From positions 1-64,000 of the forward strand of contig CAIMCD010000046.1 in NCBI GenBank assembly GCA_903839405.1: a stretch of 64,000 bases of DNA, in the 5' to 3' direction. The notes under the pieces are model-generated. The model made no database searches, was not told the origin of the DNA, and saw only the letters and a list, made by a program, of their open reading frames with translations. Below, in pieces: positions 45,128-53,018 of the stretch. How positions within the stretch are numbered: position 1 is the stretch's first letter; the number at the start of each line of letters is the position of its first letter. The position numbers were made by a program, and so were the translations under genes. The DNA comes from an uncultured Chlorobiaceae bacterium. Lineage in GTDB: Bacteria; Bacteroidota; Chlorobiia; Chlorobiales; Chlorobiaceae.

Positions 45128-45523
45128 GGCTTCCCTCCCGATTTTCAGACAAGGAGTTCATCCTCTCCCTTTTCTCAAAATTTTTTGGCTCCCGGTGACC
45201 GATATCTCTCCGCACAGAAATAGTTGCAGGCAATTGATCGGATATCTCGTCCACCGGCCTATTTTACTGGTAGTCGAAAAATAACAACCAGATATGGTGC
45301 CGGTAGGCAGCATTGATGGCAATGCATATCCCCGTGTATGCAGCACCCCCAACAGAGTGCGTCACTCGCCAAGGCGCAAGATATCGTCCACCTGCTTTTT
45401 TATCAGGCAGTGACGTTTACCCAATAGCACGGTATTTTGCACGGCTGGTTTTTTTTACTTAGTTATAAGTGCAGCCCTATTATATTGCTGTAAAAAATTG
45501 AGTTACAAGGAGGAACAGGTTAA
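45128..45523. other. 396-bp intergenic region with imperfect repeats
   Basis: No gene is called here. The region contains two related ~36-base elements (listed separately) and AAGGAGG for the following glycosyltransferase gene. A TGCTGTAA stretch and an AT-rich part near 45460-45500 may hold its promoter, but no consensus pair is clear. Confidence 0.6.
45241..45415. repeat. two diverged ~36-base repeats, each with a small hairpin
   Basis: Copy one (45241-45276) and copy two (45380-45415) both run GATATC, GTCCACC, a T-rich centre and a GG-AGT ending. Each can fold: ACCGG with CTGGT (45253-45257, 45267-45271) in the first, CCTG with CAGG (45391-45394, 45404-45407) in the second. In addition CGTCACT at 45360-45366 pairs exactly with AGTGACG at 45409-45415. 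They resemble decayed REP-type palindromic repeats. Confidence 0.45.
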
Positions 45524-46429
45524 ATGCATCAAGATTCTGCTGGTATCAACGCTCACTGGAAGCCGGGAGTTGCTCCTGTTGCCGTGATTATGATATCACT
45601 GAACGAAGGTCACAATATGGATGCGGTGTTGCAAAATCTTTCTGGCTGGGCTCAGGAAGTGTTTCTTGTCGATAGTTGCAGCAAGGACGATACGGTTGAT
45701 ATTGCGTTACGCTATGGTGTTCATGTGGTTCAAAAGCGTTTTCAAGGGTTTGGTGATCAGTGGAATTTTGCTCTCAGGGAGCTGCCGATTCGTTCACCCT
45801 GGACCATGAAGCTTGATCCGGATGAGCGCTTGTCGGACGAGTTAAAGGCAAATCTGCTTGCAGCTATAAAGCGCAACGATGCTGATGGCTTTTCACTGAT
45901 TCGAAGGCTCTGGTTTATGGGCAAGCCACTGCAGGTATGCAACTCTATTCTTCGCCTTTGGCGCACCGGCTCCTGCCACTTTACCGATATCTTGGTCAAT
46001 GAGCATCCGATTGTCAAAGGACGGATTGTTGCTGTACCGGGTGAAATGGCACATTATGACAGCCCCGATCTTGATCATTGGCTTGAAAAGCAGAATCATT
46101 ACACTACAGCCGAGGCGATTACGGCATATAAAAACTCTCCATTGGCCGATGAGCCCCGGTTGTTTGGAACGGCTTTTCAGCGTCGCATGTGGCTGAAAAA
46201 GAATTTCCAACATTTTCCGCTTCGCTTTTTTCTGATATTTCTCCATGCCTGGCTCTGGAGTGGTGCATGGAAAGCTGGATGGACAGGTTATGCCTGGGCT
46301 CATTTGCGCTCCTATTTGATGCGTCTGCGTGAATATAAAGTTCGTGAAATGGAGATTACCGGTCATGTGCCCCAGAAGCGATATTATGGATCCGGAGAGC
46401 CGGATGCTCGGGTTAAACTCTACGATTGA
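45524..46429 (+). CDS. family 2 glycosyltransferase (WaaE/KdtX-like)
   Basis: This 301-residue GT-A protein has VIMISLNEGHNMDAVL at about 21-36, EVFLVDSCSKDDT (donor-binding Asp) and KLDPDERLSDEL, the D-x-D-type centre of the WaaE/KdtX branch, which commonly adds glucose or heptose-linked residues in LPS cores. A Trp-rich C-terminus (AWLWSGAWKAGW) may contact the membrane. AAGGAGG ten bases before the ATG is a strong ribosome site. It stands between two gaps, so it may be its own transcript. Confidence 0.88.
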   Translation: MHQDSAGINAHWKPGVAPVAVIMISLNEGHNMDAVLQNLSGWAQEVFLVDSCSKDDTVDIALRYGVHVVQKRFQGFGDQWNFALRELPIRSPWTMKLDPDERLSDELKANLLAAIKRNDADGFSLIRRLWFMGKPLQVCNSILRLWRTGSCHFTDILVNEHPIVKGRIVAVPGEMAHYDSPDLDHWLEKQNHYTTAEAITAYKNSPLADEPRLFGTAFQRRMWLKKNFQHFPLRFFLIFLHAWLWSGAWKAGWTGYAWAHLRSYLMRLREYKVREMEITGHVPQKRYYGSGEPDARVKLYD

Positions 46430-46829
46430 CGGCCTCTACCATGAGGCTCTCTTTCTCTCTTGAACCCGGTATTTCAGCGTTTTCCTGTTTCAGGGATGTC
46501 ATGGCTTCAGGTGTGTTATCTCTTACTTTTGGATGCGGTTAACCCTTTTTAGACTGAACTTTACTTTTGCTGTCGGTGATGGTAAACACCTTGATTGTTC
46601 GTATGACTCTTTTAAGCACCTCTCTCTCTTGTGCCTCTTGTTTTTCTCTCCCGATACGTTCAAAAACTGTTGTTGCATCATGCTCCGGGTTCGCTGTTTT
46701 CTGTTGAGGCTCGCGGCGGGTTACGCCCGATATCCCAAAAAAAGCCCTACCATAGAAAACGCTGCTGGGTTGTTCGTGAAGTTTTTATTATTGAATGGAA
46801 TCCAATGGAAGCTATATACGGAGTAAGAA
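46430..46829. other. 400-bp intergenic region, no convincing gene
   Basis: A 97-residue + strand frame (46533-46826) gives a Leu/Phe/Cys-rich translation with no recognisable feature and is not called. The last bases hold GGAG for the GTG-started wecB. I see no clear terminator or promoter. Confidence 0.6.
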
Positions 46830-47927
46830 GTGAAATGTATTGACCTTATTGCTGGCGCACGGCCCAATTTCATGAAGATTGCGCCGATTATTGACGCCTT
46901 GAAAGCGGCACAACAGAGTGGAAGTAGCCTCTCCTACCGGCTGATTCATACCGGTCAGCATTATGACCGCGCGATGTCGGGTGGCTTTTTTGAGCAGTTG
47001 GGCATCCCTGACCCGGATATCAATCTGGAGGTTGGTTCGGGTACCCAGGCCGAGCAGACGGCTGCAATCATGGTTCGCTATGAGCAGGTGTTGCTGGAGC
47101 GGCCGAGCGACTTGTGCCTTGTGGTGGGAGATGTTACCTCCACAATGGCCTGCGCGGTTGTGGCCCGCAAAATGGGGGTGCCGGTGGCTCACGTTGAAGG
47201 GGGAATCCGGTCGGGTGACTGGACGATGCCGGAGGAGATCAACCGGGTTGTGACCGACTCCCTGACGAACTGGTTTTTTACCACCAGCGAAACGGCCAAT
47301 GCTAATTTGCGCAGTTCCGGGGTTTCAAGTGATCGTATTTTTTTTGTTGGCAATACCATGATTGATACGCTCATGAAGCAGATGCCGAAGTTGCAGCCGC
47401 CGCTCTTCTGGAACGAAGTGGGCTTGCAAGCAGGCCACTATTTTGTGGTGACCCTGCATCGGCCGGCCAATGTGGATGGCGAAGAGCAGTTGCTTCGCCT
47501 GCTTCAAGCCATTGCTGCCGGGAGTGAAGGGTTGCCGGTGATTTTTCCGGTGCATCCGCGTACAGCCAAGAATCTCCGCCAACTCAATGGCCAGATTCCG
47601 GGTATGCACTATGTTGACCCGCAGAGTTACCTGGAATTCAACTATCTCGTCAAACATGCCCGCGCGGTGATTACCGATTCCGGCGGCATTACTGAAGAGA
47701 CAACCGTGATGGGTGTGCCTTGCTTGACCTTGCGCGATAATACCGAACGGCCGGAGACGGTGACGATCGGCACCAATGAGCTGATCGGCACCGATCCGGC
47801 AAAGCTCGCTCCGGCACTGGCACGCCTGATGGCCGGGCAGTGGAAGCAGGGCTCCATCCCGGAAAAGTGGGATGGCCGGACGGCCGAGCGGATTGTAGCG
47901 ATAGTGGAGCAGTTGCTCCTGAAATGA
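46830..47927 (+). CDS. wecB: non-hydrolysing UDP-GlcNAc 2-epimerase
   Basis: This 365-residue protein interconverts UDP-GlcNAc and UDP-ManNAc. WecB features are ARPNFMKIAPII near the N-terminus, LIHTGQHYDRAMSGGFFEQLG, HVEGGIRSGDW and DSGGITEETTVMGVPCLTLRDNTERPET near the C-terminus. With the UDP-sugar dehydrogenase at 10712 it could provide UDP-ManNAcA. The start is GTG with GGAG seven bases upstream. It heads a four-gene run of dehydrogenase, heparinase-like and GT4 genes. Confidence 0.94.
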   Translation: MKCIDLIAGARPNFMKIAPIIDALKAAQQSGSSLSYRLIHTGQHYDRAMSGGFFEQLGIPDPDINLEVGSGTQAEQTAAIMVRYEQVLLERPSDLCLVVGDVTSTMACAVVARKMGVPVAHVEGGIRSGDWTMPEEINRVVTDSLTNWFFTTSETANANLRSSGVSSDRIFFVGNTMIDTLMKQMPKLQPPLFWNEVGLQAGHYFVVTLHRPANVDGEEQLLRLLQAIAAGSEGLPVIFPVHPRTAKNLRQLNGQIPGMHYVDPQSYLEFNYLVKHARAVITDSGGITEETTVMGVPCLTLRDNTERPETVTIGTNELIGTDPAKLAPALARLMAGQWKQGSIPEKWDGRTAERIVAIVEQLLLK

Positions 47928-47952
47928 TTTTTATAACCGATAAGTGGCAGTG

Positions 47953-50088
47953 ATGAAGCAGGTTGTGCAAAGTTTGAAAAGTGGTGTAACGGAACTGGCC
48001 GAAGTGCCTTGCCCCCGTGCAGCGGAAGGTCAGCTCTTGATCCGTACGACCCGCTCCCTGATTTCAGCCGGCACCGAAAGGATGCTGGTGGATTTTGGCA
48101 AGGCCAATCCTCTTGATAAGGCTCGCCAGCAACCCGACAAGGTGCGTATGGTGCTTGATAAAATCAAGACCGACGGCCTTATGCCAACGCTTGATACGGT
48201 GCTCAATAAACTCGGCCAGCCCCTGCCGCTCGGCTATTGCAATGTGGGCGAGGTGCTTGAGGTTGGCCGGGGTGTTGAAGGATTTGCGGTGGGCGACCGG
48301 GTGGTCTCCAACGGCAAACATGCCGAGGTGGTGAGTGTGCCGCTGAATTTATGCGCACACATTCCCTCCACGGTCGGTGACGACGCTGCTGCCTTTACGG
48401 TGATTGGTGCCATTGCCTTGCAGGGTATCCGGCTGCTGCAGCCTACCCTTGGCGAGACGGTGGTGGTGAGCGGGCTCGGTCTGATTGGGCAGTTTGCCGT
48501 GCAGTTGCTGCGAGCCCACGGTTGCCGGGTGCTGGGTATTGATTTCGATGCCGCGAAGGTTGCAATGGCTCGCTCGTTTGGGGCCGAGGCCGTAAACCTG
48601 GGCGCCGGTGAGGATCCGGTGCAGGCGGCGGAGCGTTTTTCACGCGGGCGCGGGGTTGACGGGGTGCTGGTTACGGCGGCAACCAAAAGCAGCGAACTGA
48701 TGCATCAGGCCGCACTGATGTGCCGCAAACGCGGCCGGATTATTCTGGTTGGGGTGACCGGTCTGGAGTTGTCGCGGGATGACTTCTATAAAAAAGAGCT
48801 GACCTTCCAGGTCTCCTGCTCCTACGGGCCGGGTCGTTACGATCCGAATTACGAGGAGAAGGGACAGGACTACCCGGTAGGATTTGTGCGCTGGACCGAG
48901 CAGCGCAACTTTGAGGCGGTGCTTGATATGATGGCTGACGGGCGGGTGGAGGCCGAGCCGCTTGTTTCGCATCGGTTTACGCTTGATAACACGGAAGCGG
49001 CCTATGCGGTTGTGGGAGGCAGTGAGCCGTCGATGGGTATTTTGCTGGAATACCCCACCCGTGCCGAAAAGAGTGATCTGGTTGTTCGGCAGTCGACCGT
49101 GCAGCTCACTCCAGCTCAAACCACCGGTTCCGGCAAGGCACCAGGTGTAGCCTTTATTGGTTCGGGCAACTATGCCACGGCGGTCTTGATTCCTGCTTTC
49201 CAGCAAGCCGGGGCCCGCTTGCGGAGTGTGGCTTCAAGCGCTGGTTTGAGCGGTGTTTATGCTGGAAAGAAGTATGGTTTTGAGGAAACCACAACGGAAA
49301 CGGAGAAGCTGTTTTCCGATCCCCAGGTTGACGCTCTTGTTATTACCACCCGCCACGACACCCATGCCCGTTTTGTCGAGAAGGCCCTGAAAGCCGGCAA
49401 GCCCCTTTTTGTGGAAAAGCCGCTTTGCCTCACCCTCGAAGAGCTGGAATCGATCGAAGCCACCTATGCGGGCCTGATACAGCAAGGGAAAGCTCCCTTG
49501 ATCATGGTTGGATTCAATCGCCGTTTTTCGCCCCAGGTGCAGAAAATCAAGAGCTTGCTTGCCGGTGCCAGAGGGCCGAAATCCTTTGTAATGACGGTCA
49601 ATGCTGGAGCGATTCCAGCCGATCACTGGACTCAGTCGCCCGAGATTGGTGGCGGTCGTATTATCGGTGAGGCCTGTCACTTTATCGACCTCCTGCGCTT
49701 TCTTGCCGACTCAACGATTCAATCGCATACGGCCATTGCGATGGAGTCAGCGGAGGGCGACACGGTGACCATCACCCTCTCGTTTGCCGATGGCTCAATC
49801 GGGACGGTTCACTATTTCGCCAACGGTTGCAAGGCATTTGCGAAAGAGCGGTTGGAGGTTTTTGCCGCAGGAAGGGTGCTGCAGCTCGATAATTTCCGCC
49901 GGTTACAGGGCTTTGCGTGGCCAGGGTTTAAAAAGATGAATCTCTGGAAGCAGGACAAGGGGCAGCGGGGTTGTGCCGAGGCCTTTGTCCGGGCCGTAGA
50001 GGAGGGTGGCCGTTCACCAATCCCGATTGATGAAGTTTTCGAAGTCAGCCGGGTGAGCATTGAGGTGGCCAACTCATTACGAGGGTAA
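47953..50088 (+). CDS. fused MDR-type dehydrogenase and Gfo/Idh/MocA oxidoreductase
   Basis: This 711-residue protein has an alcohol-dehydrogenase-like first half (about 1-370: GRGVEGFAVGDRVV, then the Rossmann VVVSGLGLIGQFAVQLL) and a Gfo/Idh/MocA second half (about 395-705: VAFIGSGNYATAVLIP, FVEKPLCL with Lys 489, and GGGRIIGEACHFIDLL). No zinc-binding Cys cluster is evident in the first half. Two NAD-dependent oxidoreductases in one chain, next to a heparinase-like gene, is a combination seen repeatedly in surface-sugar loci; its chemistry is not settled. ATG 47953 is favoured over GTG 47944. The stop overlaps the next start. Confidence 0.86.
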   Translation: MKQVVQSLKSGVTELAEVPCPRAAEGQLLIRTTRSLISAGTERMLVDFGKANPLDKARQQPDKVRMVLDKIKTDGLMPTLDTVLNKLGQPLPLGYCNVGEVLEVGRGVEGFAVGDRVVSNGKHAEVVSVPLNLCAHIPSTVGDDAAAFTVIGAIALQGIRLLQPTLGETVVVSGLGLIGQFAVQLLRAHGCRVLGIDFDAAKVAMARSFGAEAVNLGAGEDPVQAAERFSRGRGVDGVLVTAATKSSELMHQAALMCRKRGRIILVGVTGLELSRDDFYKKELTFQVSCSYGPGRYDPNYEEKGQDYPVGFVRWTEQRNFEAVLDMMADGRVEAEPLVSHRFTLDNTEAAYAVVGGSEPSMGILLEYPTRAEKSDLVVRQSTVQLTPAQTTGSGKAPGVAFIGSGNYATAVLIPAFQQAGARLRSVASSAGLSGVYAGKKYGFEETTTETEKLFSDPQVDALVITTRHDTHARFVEKALKAGKPLFVEKPLCLTLEELESIEATYAGLIQQGKAPLIMVGFNRRFSPQVQKIKSLLAGARGPKSFVMTVNAGAIPADHWTQSPEIGGGRIIGEACHFIDLLRFLADSTIQSHTAIAMESAEGDTVTITLSFADGSIGTVHYFANGCKAFAKERLEVFAAGRVLQLDNFRRLQGFAWPGFKKMNLWKQDKGQRGCAEAFVRAVEEGGRSPIPIDEVFEVSRVSIEVANSLRG

Positions 50089-51731
50089 TGCAGAGAGTCC
50101 TTCGATACTGGCATACGCTTCGCTATTTGAGGCCGGTTCAGTTTTACGGGAGGCTCTGGTTCCGGCTCTACAAGCCGAAGCCGGATCGGCGCAAGGCACC
50201 GCTGAAACGGCCGGCAACCGGCGGGTGGGTTTTGGCGGCCGAACGCCCCGCAAGCCTGCTTGGTGCCGTAACCTTCTCGTTTCTGAACGTAACCTATCAG
50301 CTCAATGAGGTTGGCTGGAACAGCACGGTTCCGGAAAAACTCTGGGTCTACAATCTCCACTATTTTGATGACTTGAATGCTGCCGGTGCCGCTTCGCGCT
50401 ACGAGTGGCATCGCACCCTGCTTGCTCAATGGGTTGCTGAAAATCCTGCGGGCGATGGCGTCGGCTGGGAGCCCTATCCGACTTCGCTCCGGATCGTGAA
50501 CTGGATCAAGTGGGCGCTTGCCGGCAATGAGCTACCCGAGGTGTGCGTGGAGAGCCTTGCCGTGCAGGCGCGCTGGCTGATGGGGCGCCTTGAGTTCCAT
50601 CTGTTGGGCAACCACCTCTTTGCCAATGCCAAAGCCCTGCTCTTTGCCGCGCTCTTTTTTAGCGGAGCGGAGGCTGATCTCTGGCTGAAACGGGCGCTGG
50701 GCATTCTGAAAAAAGAGGTGGGAGAGCAGCTTCTGGCCGATGGTGGCCATTTTGAGCGCAGCACCATGTACCAGAGTATTTTTCTGGAGGATATGCTCGA
50801 TCTGATCAATCTTGCCGGGGCCTGGCCGGGACGCATTGATACGATGGAGGTAAGCCGTTGGCGTGATGCGGCCTCCGGTATGCTTGGCTGGATGGAGGGT
50901 ATGCGGCATCCCGACGGCGAGATTGCTTTTTTCAACGATGCAGCACCGGGCATTGCTCCAAAACCTGCTGCGCTTAGGGCATATGCTGGTAAGCTGGGGC
51001 TTCATCCTGCTTATCCGAAAGCTGGTGGCGCCGGTGTCACCATGCACCGTTTTACCGAGAGCGGCTATATCCGTCTGGCATCGCCCACGGCGGTTGCCTT
51101 GCTTGATGTGGCACCGGTCGGGCCGGATTATCTGCCGGGTCATGCACATGCCGATACCTTGTCGTTTGAGATGTCACTCTTTGGTCAGCGGGTTGTCGTG
51201 AATGGAGGTACCTCCTGTTATGGCCTCGGGCCGGAGCGTTTGCGTGAACGCCAAACCCGTTCCCACAGTACCGTGGAGGTCGACGCTCAAAGCTCTTCAG
51301 AGGTGTGGGGCGGATTTCGGGTTGCACGCCGTGCCTATCCGTTTGGTCTGCAGCTCACCCTGAACAATGGTTGCTGGATTGTGGGCTGCTCGCATGACGG
51401 CTACAAGCGGCTCGTGGGTCAGCCGGTGCATCATCGGGAGTGGCAAATGGAAGAAAACAGCCTGTTGGTTTCGGATAGTGTGGTTGGGGGAGCCTATCCG
51501 GCCGTGGCCCGTTTTCTGTTTCATCCATCGCTGAGGGTTTCTGAAAAAGGCGCCGGGAGCTGGCTGGTGGTTTTTCCTGCAGGGCATGGCATGGAGGTGA
51601 AGGTGCTTTTCGGAAAGGGATCGCTTGTTTCCGACCACTATGCTCCGGAGTTTGGAAAAGTATTGCCGGCGCAAGCTCTGGCGGTTGTCTTGGTCGGGGG
51701 GAAATCCCGGACTCAATTTATATGGAATTAA
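50088..51731 (+). CDS. heparinase II/III-family protein
   Basis: This 547-residue protein has an alpha-helical toroid N-terminal domain (about 60-320, with EFHLLGNHLFANAKALLFA and GGHFERSTMYQ) and a beta-sandwich heparinase II/III domain (about 330-540, with GHAHADTLSFEM and RSHSTVEVDAQSS). Members cleave uronate-containing glycans by elimination, and copies in polysaccharide loci are thought to trim or edit the product. No signal peptide is obvious, so its location is unclear. It overlaps the dehydrogenase stop and the next GT4 start by about ten bases. Confidence 0.86.
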   Translation: MQRVLRYWHTLRYLRPVQFYGRLWFRLYKPKPDRRKAPLKRPATGGWVLAAERPASLLGAVTFSFLNVTYQLNEVGWNSTVPEKLWVYNLHYFDDLNAAGAASRYEWHRTLLAQWVAENPAGDGVGWEPYPTSLRIVNWIKWALAGNELPEVCVESLAVQARWLMGRLEFHLLGNHLFANAKALLFAALFFSGAEADLWLKRALGILKKEVGEQLLADGGHFERSTMYQSIFLEDMLDLINLAGAWPGRIDTMEVSRWRDAASGMLGWMEGMRHPDGEIAFFNDAAPGIAPKPAALRAYAGKLGLHPAYPKAGGAGVTMHRFTESGYIRLASPTAVALLDVAPVGPDYLPGHAHADTLSFEMSLFGQRVVVNGGTSCYGLGPERLRERQTRSHSTVEVDAQSSSEVWGGFRVARRAYPFGLQLTLNNGCWIVGCSHDGYKRLVGQPVHHREWQMEENSLLVSDSVVGGAYPAVARFLFHPSLRVSEKGAGSWLVVFPAGHGMEVKVLFGKGSLVSDHYAPEFGKVLPAQALAVVLVGGKSRTQFIWN

Positions 51732-52966
51732 AATTGCATATTCTTTTTTTATCGGACAATTTTCCGCCGGAAGTCAATGCTCCGGCAAGCAGAACGTTTG
51801 AGCATTGCCGCGAGTGGGTGCGCTCTGGCCATCGCGTTACGGTTGTTACCTGTGCGCCAAATTTTCCAAAAGGTCGCGTATTTGATGGCTACCGTAATCG
51901 GCTTTGGCAATCGGAAGAGATGGATGGCATCCGTGTGATTCGTGTCTGGTCCTATATAACTGCGAATGAAGGATTTATAAAAAGGGTGCTTGATTATCTG
52001 AGTTTTATGATCTCCTCCACCATGGCTTCCGTGTTTGAAGGGAAGGTTGATGTTGTTGTGGGAACCTCACCGCAGTTTTTTGCGGCTTGTGCGGCCTGGA
52101 TGACGGGAAGTTTAAAAAGGGTCCCCTGGATTTTTGAGCTGCGTGACATTTGGCCGGAATCGATCAAGGCCGTCGGGGCGATGCAGGATTCGCTGGCGAT
52201 TCGCCTTCTGGAGCGTCTGGAGCTTTTCCTCTACCGCCAAGCTAACCGTATCGTAACCGTAACTCACTCGTTTAAAAAAACCTTGATTCAGAGGGGTATT
52301 GATGGCCGTAAAATCATGGTTGTGACCAACGGCGTGGACTTGTCGCACTTTGCCCTCTTACCGAAAGACCCCATTTTAGAGAAAGAGCTCAAGCTTGAAG
52401 GCAAGTTTGTTGCCGGCTATATCGGTACCCACGGTATGGCTCACGCGCTTGAAACCCTGCTTGACGCGGCGGCTCTTCTGCAACAGAACCCTGAAGCCCG
52501 GGATATACGCCTCTTGTTTCTTGGTGACGGCGCACGCAAGGCCGATTTGGTGGCTGAGGCCCAGAAACGCGGGCTTGATAATGTGCTTTTTTTGGATTCT
52601 GTTCCCAAGGCTGAAGTTGCACGCTATTGGTCACTGCTCGATGTTTCGGTTATTCATTTACGCAAAACAGAGTTGTTTACGACCGTGATTCCATCCAAAT
52701 TGTTTGAATGCATGGGTATGGGGATTCCTGTCTTACACGGTGTGGCCGGTGAATCTGCCGAGATTGTGCTGCGTGAAAAGGTTGGTCTGGTTTTTCAGCC
52801 AGAGAGTGCGCAGCAATTGGTGGATGGCCTGTTGTATCTGCGCAATAATCCGGCAAACTATCAGGAGTTTCGCCAGAATGGATTGCTTGCGGCAAAGCGT
52901 TATGACCGCAAAACGCTTGCCATGCAGATGTTGCGGCTCATGGAGGATGTTGCACGAAAAAACTGA
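51722..52966 (+). CDS. WbuB-like family 4 glycosyltransferase
   Basis: This 414-residue GT4 enzyme starts LHILFLSDNFPPEVNAPASR, has FELRDIWPESIKAVGAM, then VTNGVDLSHFALL, GYIGTHGMAHALETLLDAA and KLFECMGMGIPVLHGV. The N-terminal style (PE-NAPA-R, RDIWPES) is that of WbuB, an amino-sugar transferase. Substrate unknown. It ends the sugar genes; the radical SAM peptide-modification genes begin 52 bases later. Confidence 0.88.
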   Translation: MELKLHILFLSDNFPPEVNAPASRTFEHCREWVRSGHRVTVVTCAPNFPKGRVFDGYRNRLWQSEEMDGIRVIRVWSYITANEGFIKRVLDYLSFMISSTMASVFEGKVDVVVGTSPQFFAACAAWMTGSLKRVPWIFELRDIWPESIKAVGAMQDSLAIRLLERLELFLYRQANRIVTVTHSFKKTLIQRGIDGRKIMVVTNGVDLSHFALLPKDPILEKELKLEGKFVAGYIGTHGMAHALETLLDAAALLQQNPEARDIRLLFLGDGARKADLVAEAQKRGLDNVLFLDSVPKAEVARYWSLLDVSVIHLRKTELFTTVIPSKLFECMGMGIPVLHGVAGESAEIVLREKVGLVFQPESAQQLVDGLLYLRNNPANYQEFRQNGLLAAKRYDRKTLAMQMLRLMEDVARKN

Positions 52967-53018
52967 AACATCCCCCTCTCCGGTTTACCATGAAAAAATT
53001 TAATAGCTAAACGGTTTT

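Noticed and set aside
46533..46826. 97-residue frame before wecB
   Set aside because: Leu/Phe/Cys-rich translation without start signal; overlaps the region expected to hold the wecB promoter.
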